DNA from: Flavobacteriales bacterium
GTDB taxonomy: Bacteria; Bacteroidota; Bacteroidia; Flavobacteriales_F; PHOS-HE28
Reading direction: 5' to 3'
Assembly (NCBI GenBank): GCA_016788635.1
Contig: JAEUSU010000033.1
Location: forward strand, 1 to 47,032
DNA: 47,032 bases
The translations under genes were made by a program, and so were the position numbers. Under the pieces are notes generated by a model. That model saw nothing but the letters and a program-made list of their open reading frames with translations. It made no database searches and was not told the DNA's origin. Positions 1 to 9,023 of this stretch are shown piece after piece (positions within the stretch are counted from its first letter, which is position 1; each line of letters opens with the position of its first letter).

Positions 1-1620
1 GCGTAGGCGGCACCACCGGCCTGACCGCTTGCGTTCAGGACTGCAACAGCACCTGGGGCGGCACCGCGTTCATCGACAACTGCGGAACCTGTGTGGGTGG
101 AACTACCGGCCTCATCGCTTGTGTACAGGACTGCAACAGCACCTGGGGGGGCACCGCGTTTATCGACAATTGCGGAACCTGCGTGGGTGGCACCACGGGG
201 CTCACCGCCTGTGTACAGGACTGTAACGGCACCTGGGGCGGCACAGCATTCATCGACAACTGCGGAACCTGCGTAGGCGGCACCACCGGCCTGACCGCCT
301 GCCCGCAGGATTGCAATGGCGAGTTCGGCGGTACTGCATACCTGGATAACTGCGGAACCTGCGTAGGTGGCACCACGGGGCTTACTGCTTGCGTACAGGA
401 CTGCAACAGCGAATGGGGTGGCACCGCTTTCATCGACAACTGCGGAACATGTGTGGGCGGCACAACTGGTCTCACGGCCTGCCCGCAGGATTGCAATGGC
501 GAGTTCGGCGGTACTGCCTTCATTGACAACTGCGGAACCTGCGTAGGTGGCACCACGGGGCTTACTGCTTGCGTACAGGACTGCTACAGCACTTGGGGTG
601 GCACCGCGTTAATCGACAACTGCGGAACCTGTGTGGGTGGAACTACAGGCCTCATCGCTTGTGTACAGGACTGCAACAGCACCTGGGGGGGCACCGCCTT
701 CATTGACAACTGCGGGATCTGTGTGGGCGGAACCACGGGCCTCACGGCCTGTGTGCAGGACTGCAACGGCACTTGGGGTGGCACCGCATTGATCGACAAC
801 TGCGGAACCTGCGTGGGCGGCACCACCGGCCTGACTGCCTGCCCGCAGGATTGCAATGGCGAGTTCGGCGGTACAGCCTTTATCGACAACTGCGGAACAT
901 GTGTCGGCGGAACAACTGGCCTTATCGCCTGCGTGCAGGACTGTAATAGCGAATGGGGCGGCACCGCGTTCATTGACAACTGCGGAACATGTGTCGGCGG
1001 AACAACTGGCCTTATCGCCTGCGTGCAGGACTGCAACGGCACTTGGGGCGGCACCGCGTTCATCGATAACTGCGGAACCTGCGTGGGTGGCAATACCGGG
1101 TTGTCCCCTTGTGCCCTGGATTGCAACAACGTCCTTGGAGGAACCGCGTTCATTGACAACTGTGGGACATGCGTAGGCGGTACCACCGGCCTTGCTGCAT
1201 GCGTGCAGGACTGCAACGGCGCTTATGGCGGCACTGCATTCATTGACAACTGCGGAACATGCGTGGGTGGCACCACGGGTCTCACCGCTTGCGTTCAGGA
1301 CTGCAACAGCACTTGGGGTGGCACCGCGTTCATCGACAACTGCGGAACATGCGTGGGCGGTACCACTGGTCTCACGGCCTGCGTACAGGACTGCAACGGC
1401 ACCTGGGGTGGCTCAGCCTTCATTGACAACTGCGGCACCTGCGTGGGTGGCACCACCGGACTTTCGCCATGCGCCATGGACTGCGCCGGTGTGTTCGGTG
1501 GCACTGCCTATGTGGATGCCTGTGGCAACTGTGTGGGAGGCACCACCGGCACGGATCCGTGTACACCGGACTGTGCGGGTGTCCTCGGAGGAACGGCCAT
1601 CCCGGGTACCTCTTGTGATG
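1..1620 (+). repeat. Tandem array of 90-bp units (18 visible)
   Basis: Units begin at 1, 91, 181 and every 90 bp to 1531; the last (1531-1620) is degenerate and the array continues off the left edge. Because 90 is a multiple of three, every unit keeps frame and encodes one 30-residue four-cysteine repeat. The units fall into variants recognised by the residues after QDC (NSTW, NGTW, NGEF, NSEW). The order NSTW-NGTW-NGEF-NSEW occurs at units 2-5 and again at units 8-11, so a 540-bp block was duplicated. Units 4 and 6, 5 and 7, and 10 to 12 also share long identical stretches. There are no spacers, so this is not a CRISPR array. Confidence 0.95.
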
Positions 1621-2099
1621 ACCTCGACCCATGCACCATTAACGACATCTATTTGATCGACTGTCAGTGTGCGGGTACGCTTCCGGACACCGATGGTGAC
1701 GGTGTGCCGGACTGCAATGACCTATGCGTTGGACCTGAACCGGGTTCACCATGCGACGATGGTGACCCTACGACCACCAATGACGTCATCGACGCGCAAT
1801 GTCAATGCGCGGGAAGTATTCCCGTGGTGGTGGTGGACCTCTTCATCCCCGAGGGATTCTCCCCGAACGGCGATGGGGTCAATGATCTATTTGAGATCAC
1901 CGGCATTGACCAGTATCCCGGCAACGAACTGCAGATCTACAATCGCTGGGGGCAGGAAGTGCTTCAACGCAGGAACTACGCCAACGATTGGGGGGGTAAC
2001 GGACGGAACGATCATCCCCTACCCGATGACACCTACTTCTATGTCCTCAACCTACCGGGTGATCGCACGTTCAACGGCTACCTGGTCATCAAACGCTGA
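3..2099 (+). CDS. T9SS type B cargo protein with Cys-rich 30-residue repeats (5' end missing)
   Basis: The reading frame is open to the left edge, so the N-terminus and signal peptide lie outside the window; 698 residues are visible. Residues 1 to about 540 are 18 tandem 30-residue units with motifs such as CVGGTTGL and GGTAFIDNCGT, four cysteines per unit. Next come Asp-rich stretches (DTDGDGVPDC, CDDGDPTTTND) like calcium-binding thrombospondin type 3 repeats. The last about 85 residues start near PEGFSPNGDGVNDLF and include YNRWGQEV and a final YLVIKR, the hallmark of the gliding-motility-associated (type B) T9SS sorting domain. Known for that family: export across the outer membrane by the type IX machinery. 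Inferred: a disulfide-stiffened surface stalk or adhesin. Its stop shares a base with the start of the PorP gene, which suggests cotranslation with its own secretion partner. Confidence 0.88.
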   Translation, partial: VGGTTGLTACVQDCNSTWGGTAFIDNCGTCVGGTTGLIACVQDCNSTWGGTAFIDNCGTCVGGTTGLTACVQDCNGTWGGTAFIDNCGTCVGGTTGLTACPQDCNGEFGGTAYLDNCGTCVGGTTGLTACVQDCNSEWGGTAFIDNCGTCVGGTTGLTACPQDCNGEFGGTAFIDNCGTCVGGTTGLTACVQDCYSTWGGTALIDNCGTCVGGTTGLIACVQDCNSTWGGTAFIDNCGICVGGTTGLTACVQDCNGTWGGTALIDNCGTCVGGTTGLTACPQDCNGEFGGTAFIDNCGTCVGGTTGLIACVQDCNSEWGGTAFIDNCGTCVGGTTGLIACVQDCNGTWGGTAFIDNCGTCVGGNTGLSPCALDCNNVLGGTAFIDNCGTCVGGTTGLAACVQDCNGAYGGTAFIDNCGTCVGGTTGLTACVQDCNSTWGGTAFIDNCGTCVGGTTGLTACVQDCNGTWGGSAFIDNCGTCVGGTTGLSPCAMDCAGVFGGTAYVDACGNCVGGTTGTDPCTPDCAGVLGGTAIPGTSCDDLDPCTINDIYLIDCQCAGTLPDTDGDGVPDCNDLCVGPEPGSPCDDGDPTTTNDVIDAQCQCAGSIPVVVVDLFIPEGFSPNGDGVNDLFEITGIDQYPGNELQIYNRWGQEVLQRRNYANDWGGNGRNDHPLPDDTYFYVLNLPGDRTFNGYLVIKR

Positions 2100-3022
2100 T
2101 GCGACCACTGCGTCACATATCCTTGGTCCTATGCCTTACCTCAGTGGTGGTTAAGGCCCAGCATACCCCATTGACCAGCCAGTATCTCTTCAATGGCCTG
2201 CTGATCAACCCCGCCTACGCCGGCAGCCGCGATGCCCTGACGGCGAACCTGACGGCGCGGCAGCAGTGGGTCGGATTCGAGGGCGCACCTACGACACAAC
2301 TGTTGAGCATCCACAGCCCGATCAAGCGTACGCGTGTGGGGGTAGGGTTGTTGATCACGAATGACAAGATCGGGGTTAGCCGCGAGACCGGATTCCTGAC
2401 CAACTATGCCTATCGCATTCCCTTCCGGCGAGGGCGTCTGTCCTTCGGCTTGGGTGCCGGCATGAGCGTGACCAATGCCCGCTGGAGCGATCTGGCCGTG
2501 CAGAATGGCACCGATGCCACCTTTATGCTGGATACCCGCTCCACCTGGCGGCCGAACTTCAGTGCCGGAACATTCTATTACCGCAAGAAGGTGTTCTTCG
2601 GCGCATCCCTGCCCTTCATGCTGTCTCACCGGTTCGATCCAGCCAAAGGGAGGTGGGTGATGGTCAACAGCTTGCATCAATTGCAGCCCATGCTCACCGG
2701 CGGCGGGCTCATCGTGTTGAACCCGGCCATCAAACTGAAACCCAGCACCCTGGTCCGGTACACCGCAGCAGCAGGTGTACAGGCGGACCTGAACGCCAAC
2801 CTGATCCTGCAGGACAAGGTATGGATCGGTATGAGCTACAGGACAGGTGATGCCGTTGCCTGCCTGCTGGAACTGCTGCCCACTCCCCAACTGCGGCTGG
2901 GGTATGCCTATGACATGCGCCTGGGTCCGCTGGCGACGCGCCAAAGTGGTTCGCACGAGGTGATGGTCCAGTATGAGTTCGGTTATCAGGTCAAGGTCCG
3001 TGATTCACGCATATACTTCTGA
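2099..3022 (+). CDS. PorP/SprF family type IX secretion system membrane protein
   Basis: 307 residues. An N-terminal signal peptide ends near VVKAQ, followed by the family's opening block (SQYLFNGLLINPAYAG, then ARQQWVGFEGAP and SIHSPI), and then alternating strands expected of an outer-membrane beta-barrel. PorP/SprF proteins are known to help export or hold particular T9SS cargo at the cell surface; in gliding flavobacteria SprF is needed for SprB. The ATG overlaps the stop of the upstream cargo gene (TGATG) and its own stop overlaps the next start in the same way, so the three genes look translationally coupled. This suggests that the protein serves the upstream repeat protein. The family call is firm; the cargo pairing is inference. 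Confidence 0.9.
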   Translation: MRPLRHISLVLCLTSVVVKAQHTPLTSQYLFNGLLINPAYAGSRDALTANLTARQQWVGFEGAPTTQLLSIHSPIKRTRVGVGLLITNDKIGVSRETGFLTNYAYRIPFRRGRLSFGLGAGMSVTNARWSDLAVQNGTDATFMLDTRSTWRPNFSAGTFYYRKKVFFGASLPFMLSHRFDPAKGRWVMVNSLHQLQPMLTGGGLIVLNPAIKLKPSTLVRYTAAAGVQADLNANLILQDKVWIGMSYRTGDAVACLLELLPTPQLRLGYAYDMRLGPLATRQSGSHEVMVQYEFGYQVKVRDSRIYF

Positions 3023-5202
3023 TGCGCGGCGTCCTCCATATCACCCTCTTCCTGCCATTCCTTGCCCAAGGCCAGGAGATCCTCGAGGTCCTTCCGCTGG
3101 AATACCAACCGAAGGCCGAGGATTTTGCGCCCACGCTGGTGGACAGCTCGCTCGTGTTCTGCAGTATCCGCGAACAGGAACAGACGATCGCCTATGTGGA
3201 CGAGGACACCGGTACCCCGCTTGCCGATCTCTACCATCTCGACCTCAGAAGCGGTCGAGCCCTGAAGCCGCAGATCTACAGCGATGCGTTGATCACACCC
3301 GTGCATGATGGGCCCATAGCGATCGGGAGGAGCGGCTCCATGGCCATTGTGACCCGCAACATCACCCGCCCGCGCAAACTGGGCAACCTCAAGGCACCGA
3401 ACGATCAATTCGGGCTTTTCGTGGCCGAGCGTGGCAGCCAGGGCTGGAAGCAGCCGAAGCCCTTCATGTACAACGCCAGGGAATGGTCCACCATGCACGC
3501 GGCCATAAGCCCGGACGGGAACACCTTGGTGTTCGTAAGCGACATGCCCGGTGGTTACGGCGGCTTTGATCTGTACATCACCGAATGGGAGGATGGCGAA
3601 TGGATGCTGCCCGTGAACATGGGGCCTGTGGTGAATTCATCGGGCCATGAGCTGTTCCCTTCCTTCCATGCGAGCGGGGCGCTCCACTTCTCTAGCGATC
3701 GATTAGGAGGAGCAGGTAAGCTCGACATCCTGCGCACCCTTCCCGTTGGTACCAAATGGACTGAACCCAAGCATCTGCCCGCACCGATCAACTCCACTGG
3801 GAATGACATCTGTTACACTTCCTGGGCGCATGACCGGCAGGGCTTCCTCAGCTCAGACCGTTCCGGCACCGACCAGATCTATCGGTTCCGCCGCACCATC
3901 GAACCCTTTCTGAACTGCGCTCAGCAACGCCGTAACAACTTCTGCTTCCGCTTTGAGGATGAGGCCAACACCCCGAAGCTCAAGTTGCCATTGCGCTATC
4001 AATGGGACCTCGGTGATGGCACCGTCATACAAGGTGAAAAAGCGGAGCACTGCTACTCCGGACCAGGGCGTTACATCGTGTCCTTGGACCTGGTGGACAC
4101 CCTTACTGGAAAACGGTTCTACCGCGCTTCATCCTTCGAACTGGACGTGGCCCTCGTGGAGCAGGCCTTCATCCTTTCACCCGATACCATCCGCCGAGGG
4201 CGACCCGTGCGATTCGACGGGGCGCAAAGCCATCTGCCCAGAATGCAGACGATCGAATACCGCTGGAACATGGGTGACGGCACGTGGAAGGACGGTACTC
4301 AGATCGAGCATGTTTTCCGCGCAGCGGGCACCTATGAGATCATGCTTGATGTGATCGGCCTGCCGCTCCCGGACGGAAGGATACCGCACCATTGTGTGAC
4401 GAAGCCCCTGGTGGTGATCGAACGCGCGCCCAATGCACCTGCCGAAACGGTGGAGCCGGATTTCGTTGAAGCTGCTTCCGTGTGGCGCGAATTCGAGTAC
4501 CAGGAGCTCTCTGGTGATGAACTGCGCATGCTCGAGACGGAGAACGGGGATGTCCTCTTCACCGTTGAGCTCTTTGCCAGCCGAGAACGCGTATCCCTCG
4601 ATGATCCGGTTTTCGCAGCCATCCGAAAACAATACACGGTGGTGGAACGCTTTGACCCCAAGCGCGGCATGTATACATACTCCGTAGGCGAAGCGTCAGA
4701 CCCGGTCGCCTTGTATGAGGTATTCCAAAAGGTGCTGGAGCTGCGCTTCCTGGATGCCGAGGTGATGACCCTGGCCGAGGAACAGGTGGTGGACCTGAGC
4801 CGCATCATGAACATCGACATCAACCTGCTGAACAGCACGCTGGTGAGGTCCAGCTCCGTGCTCTTTCCGAGCAACTCAAGCAACATCAACAAGAATTTCC
4901 ATGTGGCCTTGGAACGTATCGGTGCCTTGCTGGAACGCTATCCGCATGTGCAGGTGGTGATCGAAGCACATACCGATGACAGAGGCAGCAACAGCCTGAA
5001 CATGCGTCTTTCCCAATCCCGCGCGGATGCCGCCAGGGAATGGTTCATTCAGCAGGGTATCAGTCAGGGGCGCGTGGTGGCCATCGGGTTCGGAGAAGAC
5101 CGCCCGGTGGCGACCAATGCCACGGAAGATGGCCGTGCCTTGAACCGCCGGGCCGATTTCCGTCTGACCACGGATATGCCAGTACAGGCCGGCATGCCCT
5201 GA
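3022..5202 (+). CDS. OmpA family protein with PD40 and PKD domains
   Basis: 726 residues with a short signal peptide (cleavage near LAQGQ). Residues about 150-300 hold PD40/WD40-like propeller repeats (SPDGNTLVFVSDMPGG, HFSSDRLGGAGKLDI, GFLSSDRSGTDQIYRF). Two PKD-like domains follow (YQWDLGDGT and YRWNMGDGT), then a linker and a C-terminal OmpA peptidoglycan-binding domain at about 610-720 (VLFPSNSSNI, IEAHTDDRGSNSLNMRLSQ, RRADFRL). It resembles PorE-type T9SS-associated proteins but lacks their N-terminal TPRs. Likely periplasmic, linking a PorP-type barrel to peptidoglycan. TGATG overlap with the PorP gene makes it the third gene of the first secretion cassette. Confidence 0.88.
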   Translation: MRGVLHITLFLPFLAQGQEILEVLPLEYQPKAEDFAPTLVDSSLVFCSIREQEQTIAYVDEDTGTPLADLYHLDLRSGRALKPQIYSDALITPVHDGPIAIGRSGSMAIVTRNITRPRKLGNLKAPNDQFGLFVAERGSQGWKQPKPFMYNAREWSTMHAAISPDGNTLVFVSDMPGGYGGFDLYITEWEDGEWMLPVNMGPVVNSSGHELFPSFHASGALHFSSDRLGGAGKLDILRTLPVGTKWTEPKHLPAPINSTGNDICYTSWAHDRQGFLSSDRSGTDQIYRFRRTIEPFLNCAQQRRNNFCFRFEDEANTPKLKLPLRYQWDLGDGTVIQGEKAEHCYSGPGRYIVSLDLVDTLTGKRFYRASSFELDVALVEQAFILSPDTIRRGRPVRFDGAQSHLPRMQTIEYRWNMGDGTWKDGTQIEHVFRAAGTYEIMLDVIGLPLPDGRIPHHCVTKPLVVIERAPNAPAETVEPDFVEAASVWREFEYQELSGDELRMLETENGDVLFTVELFASRERVSLDDPVFAAIRKQYTVVERFDPKRGMYTYSVGEASDPVALYEVFQKVLELRFLDAEVMTLAEEQVVDLSRIMNIDINLLNSTLVRSSSVLFPSNSSNINKNFHVALERIGALLERYPHVQVVIEAHTDDRGSNSLNMRLSQSRADAAREWFIQQGISQGRVVAIGFGEDRPVATNATEDGRALNRRADFRLTTDMPVQAGMP

Positions 5203-5243
5203 CGTCTCCTAGAGCCCATGATGTGCGCCGGGCGGCGCGTGGC

Positions 5244-5251
5244 TAACTTCG
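5244..5251 (+). promoter_or_regulatory. Candidate -7 promoter element TAACTTCG
   Basis: This matches the relaxed Bacteroidota form TAnnTTnG and lies 16 nt before the start of the 1250-residue surface protein, in a 65-bp gap between the two secretion cassettes. I see no clear TTG -33 element. A short GC hairpin (5225-5238, arms GCGCC and GGCGC) precedes it and might end transcription of the first cassette. Confidence 0.45.
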
Positions 5252-5267
5252 TGCGTCATCCTGATGC

Positions 5268-8200
5268 ATGAACGGCCGCTGCCTTGTCCTTGTCCAAATC
5301 CTGCTGATATCCCTTGCGGTCCGCGCCCAAACCGGTGTTCGCTTCATTGAGAACAAAGGGCAGTGGCCCCGGGAGGTCGTCTTCCGCGCCGATCTGGCTG
5401 GTGCAGTGGCCTGGGTGGAGCAGGGCGCTGTGGTGATCGACCGCTACGATGCAGACATGGTCGCGCACCTGCACGGTGCGCATGCGGGCGAAGCGCCCGG
5501 CGATCCATCCCAGCCCATCCGGCATCATGCCGTCCGCCTGCGGTTCGTGGATGCGACAGGTCCGGTGGCCGCGGAAGGGCTGGGGGAGCGCGAAGGGCTC
5601 CACAACTACATCCTGGGCCGTGACCCCGCTGGATGGACCAACGGCTGCCGTGGGTTCACCGCCGTCCGCTTCAGGGAACTATACCCTGGCATCGATGTGG
5701 TGCTGCGGGCGGTGAATGGAGGACTAAAATTCGATGTGGTGGTGATACCGGGTGCAGATGTCTCACGCGTGAAGGTGACCTATGACGGTGCGGATCAAGT
5801 GGATCTGATCGATGGCCGGCTCACGGTTCATACCTCCCTGGGACCACTGACCGAGACCATCCCGGCTTCCTGGTGGACCACCGACCCCTACGCAATGGCG
5901 GCCGAACGCGAACCTGCCGTATGCGCCTATCGCAAGGAAGGCCCCTACATCAGCTATACCGCCCCTCCTGCCCACGATGGTCATTTTCTCGTGATCGACC
6001 CTGTGCTGAAGTTCAGCACGTACAGCGGCAGCTTGAGCGACAACTTCGGTTACACGGCCACGTTCGATCGGGATGGTTTCCTGTACAGCGGAAGTTCATC
6101 CTTCGGCATGGGCTATCCCACGACCGTTGGGGCCTATCAGACCACACACGCCGGCGGCAATGGGCTGGGCAGCGGCATCGACATGGCACTGACGAAGTAC
6201 GACTCCACAGGCACCTTCCTGCGGTGGAGCACCTTTCTGGGTGGAAGCAATGACGAACTGCCCCACAGCCTGATCGTAAATGCCTCGGACGAGCTTTTCG
6301 TGCTGGGCACCACCAGCAGTCCGGATTTCCCCACCACCGCGAACGCCTTTGACAACAGCTTCAACGGGGGATCCGCACTGAACCTGCTGGGGTTGGGCAG
6401 CAATTATGTGAATGGGTCGGACATGGTGATCGCACGGCTGAGCGCCGATGGCGGAACCCTGCTGGCCTCCACCTTTCTGGGCGGAAGCGGCAACGATGGC
6501 ATGAACACGGCCACCGGGCTCAAGTTCAACTACGCGGATGAAATACGGGGTGAGATCCTGCTGGATGCGAACGACAACGTGTTCGTGGTGAGCTGCACCC
6601 AGAGCACCAACATGCCGGTGAGCAGCTCCGCCGTACAAGCCACCTTCGCCGGGGGTACGCACGATGCCTACGCCGCCAAATTGGATGCCTCGTTGACCAC
6701 CTTGATCTGGGGTACCTATTTCGGTGGTTCGGCGGCGGATGCGGGTTACAGTTGTGAGCTGGATGTTCAAGGGAACCTCTACATCACCGGTGGCACGCGC
6801 AGTGCGGACCTGCCCACGAGCACCGGAGCGGTCCAGCCCGCATTCCTGGGTGGGAATGCCGATGCGTTCGTCGCGCGCCTTTCTGCCGATGGCTCTGCCC
6901 TGCTTGCCGCCACCTATTGGGGCACCTCGGCCTATGACCAGGCCTATTTTGTGGAGCTGGATAAACAAGGCAGCGTTTACCTGTTCGGACAGACACAGGC
7001 CCCGGGTACACAACTCATTTTCAACGCACCCTTCAATCAACCCAACAGCGGTCAATTCCTATCCAAGCTCAGCGCGGGTTTGAATACCCAGCTTTGGAGC
7101 TCCCGGTTCGGTACGGGCGGCGGCACGCCCAACATCTCTCCCACCGCCTTCCTGGTGGACTATTGCCGCAAGATCTACGTGAGCGGCTGGGGCAGCAGCA
7201 TCCAGGGCGGAACACTTTCCACCACCGGACTGCCCATCACCGGCGATGCGTTCCAACTGACCACCACGGGCAATGACTTCTACCTGGCCGTGTTCGACAT
7301 TGACATGGGTGCGTTGGAGTATGCCACCTTCTTTGGCGGCGACCTCAGCCAGGAGCATGTGGACGGCGGTACCAGCCGGTTCGATCGCAGGGGCCGTGTA
7401 TACCAGAGCATGTGCGCAGGTTGCGGGGGCAATAGTGACATGCCCATCGCACCGCTGCCGGGCGCGTGGAGCCCCACGAACAACAGCACGAACTGCAACA
7501 ACGGTGTCTTCAAGTTCGACTTCAACCTGCCGGTGGTGGTGGCCGACTTCAACACCACGCTTGCCTGCCATCCCAGCCCGGTCGGCTTCCAGAACACCAG
7601 TTACGGCGCGGTGGGATACCTCTGGGACTTTGGAGACAGCAACCAAAGCACAAGCACTTCACCCACACATGTATTCCCCGGCCCGGGCGTATACACCGTT
7701 ACGCTCATTGCCAGTGACCCCAACAGCTGCAACCTGGCGGACACCATACAGCAACAAGTGGTGGTGCTGGGCAACGCGAGCTATTCGCTGGACCCGGTCC
7801 AGCTCTGTGCCGGAAGCTCCGCACAGATCGGTCTGCTGCCGATACCCGACCCGGGCATTCAATACCTCTGGTCACCACCCACCGGGCTCAGCAGCATCAC
7901 GGTGGCCAATCCGATCGCCTCACCAGCCAGCACCACCAACTACCAGCTGCTGATCAGCAACGGCGTGTGCACGGATGTGGTGCAACAGACGGTTCAAGTG
8001 GTCCAGGCTTCGGTGGGTGCCGGACCGGACCAGACCGTGTGCGGGCCCAACGCCACGGTGCTGCTTGGCGCTTCCTCGCCTGCCGGAGCCGACCAGTACA
8101 TCTGGAGCACTTCGCCCTTGTTCACCGACACATTGAACAGTCCGCTCGGGAACCCCACCGCAACCGTTAGCGTGACGGCCACCGCCTGGTTCCACGTGCA

Positions 8201-9020
8201 GGCGAGCTTTGGCCCCTGTACCGCTGTGGACAGTGTGCTGATCACTGTGGAGCTCGGGCTCGCGAGCCTAGCTGGAGATTCGCTGATCTGTGCCGATGAA
8301 ACAGCCTCCCTATCCCTTGTCGGTGTAGAAACCGGTTCCACCATAGTTTGGTCACCGGAAGAGTTGATAGATGACGGGCAGGGCACCACACTTGCGGCGG
8401 TGAGCCCGTTGGAGACCACCACCTATGGCGTGTCGGTGACCAGTCCTGCGGGGTGCACGTGGAGCAGCACCATCACGGTGAACGTATCGCCGGTGAGCGG
8501 AGCTGAAGTGACCGCAGGCGTGGACCAACCCATTGTGCTGGCCGGCACCGTGGTGCAGTTGAATGCCACCCCGGCCACGGGTGTGACCTATTCCTGGGCA
8601 CCGGCCCTGCTTGTGAGCGACCCTACGATCGCCAACCCGATCGCCGTGATCAATGCCACCACCACCTTCACTGTCACCGTGAGCGATGGCATCTGCACGC
8701 GCAGTGCCACCGTCACGGTGCGGGTCTACGAGTTCCGCTGCGATGACCCGGACATTTTCGTACCGAATGCCTTCACACCGAACGGTGACGCGAACAATGA
8801 TGTGTTGTACGTGCGCGGTCGCTTCATCACCGAGCTGTTGTTCCGCGTTTTCGACCGCTGGGGCGAAATGGTATTTGAGACCACGGACCAACGCATCGGT
8901 TGGGATGGCACCTTCAAGGGCCGGGCGTCCGACCCGGCGGTTTTCGTCTACTACCTGGATGTGGTATGCGAGGACGGACAGACCTTTTTCCAGAAAGGGA
9001 ATGTGACCCTGATCCGATAG
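5268..9020 (+). CDS. T9SS type B surface protein with SBBP beta-propeller and PKD domains
   Basis: 1250 residues. A signal peptide (cleavage near VRAQT) is followed by an N-terminal domain starting FIENKGQWP, typical of Bacteroidota proteins with SBBP repeats. From about 245 to 690 there are SBBP propeller repeats (FLGGSGNDG, FGGSAADAGYSCELD, FLGGSNDELP). A PKD domain follows (YLWDFGDSNQS, HVFPGPGVYTVTL), then several Ig-like segments. The last about 90 residues are the type B T9SS sorting domain (FVPNAFTPNGDANNDVL, VFDRWGEMVFET, VTLIR). It is the cargo gene of the second cassette: only 3 bp separate it from a PorP/SprF gene, copying the order of the first cassette. Exact function unknown; a secreted or attached adhesin or scaffold is likely. 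Confidence 0.9.
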   Translation: MNGRCLVLVQILLISLAVRAQTGVRFIENKGQWPREVVFRADLAGAVAWVEQGAVVIDRYDADMVAHLHGAHAGEAPGDPSQPIRHHAVRLRFVDATGPVAAEGLGEREGLHNYILGRDPAGWTNGCRGFTAVRFRELYPGIDVVLRAVNGGLKFDVVVIPGADVSRVKVTYDGADQVDLIDGRLTVHTSLGPLTETIPASWWTTDPYAMAAEREPAVCAYRKEGPYISYTAPPAHDGHFLVIDPVLKFSTYSGSLSDNFGYTATFDRDGFLYSGSSSFGMGYPTTVGAYQTTHAGGNGLGSGIDMALTKYDSTGTFLRWSTFLGGSNDELPHSLIVNASDELFVLGTTSSPDFPTTANAFDNSFNGGSALNLLGLGSNYVNGSDMVIARLSADGGTLLASTFLGGSGNDGMNTATGLKFNYADEIRGEILLDANDNVFVVSCTQSTNMPVSSSAVQATFAGGTHDAYAAKLDASLTTLIWGTYFGGSAADAGYSCELDVQGNLYITGGTRSADLPTSTGAVQPAFLGGNADAFVARLSADGSALLAATYWGTSAYDQAYFVELDKQGSVYLFGQTQAPGTQLIFNAPFNQPNSGQFLSKLSAGLNTQLWSSRFGTGGGTPNISPTAFLVDYCRKIYVSGWGSSIQGGTLSTTGLPITGDAFQLTTTGNDFYLAVFDIDMGALEYATFFGGDLSQEHVDGGTSRFDRRGRVYQSMCAGCGGNSDMPIAPLPGAWSPTNNSTNCNNGVFKFDFNLPVVVADFNTTLACHPSPVGFQNTSYGAVGYLWDFGDSNQSTSTSPTHVFPGPGVYTVTLIASDPNSCNLADTIQQQVVVLGNASYSLDPVQLCAGSSAQIGLLPIPDPGIQYLWSPPTGLSSITVANPIASPASTTNYQLLISNGVCTDVVQQTVQVVQASVGAGPDQTVCGPNATVLLGASSPAGADQYIWSTSPLFTDTLNSPLGNPTATVSVTATAWFHVQASFGPCTAVDSVLITVELGLASLAGDSLICADETASLSLVGVETGSTIVWSPEELIDDGQGTTLAAVSPLETTTYGVSVTSPAGCTWSSTITVNVSPVSGAEVTAGVDQPIVLAGTVVQLNATPATGVTYSWAPALLVSDPTIANPIAVINATTTFTVTVSDGICTRSATVTVRVYEFRCDDPDIFVPNAFTPNGDANNDVLYVRGRFITELLFRVFDRWGEMVFETTDQRIGWDGTFKGRASDPAVFVYYLDVVCEDGQTFFQKGNVTLIR

Positions 9021-9023
9021 CCC

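Noticed and set aside
35..1216. Two long open frames on the minus strand across the repeat array (35-556 and 584-1216)
   Set aside because: They mirror the 90-bp, frame-keeping repeats of the plus-strand gene; no start signal, signal peptide or recognisable domain.
1..1620. Array as a possible CRISPR locus
   Set aside because: Units are 90 bp, contiguous, coding and without spacers; no cas gene nearby.
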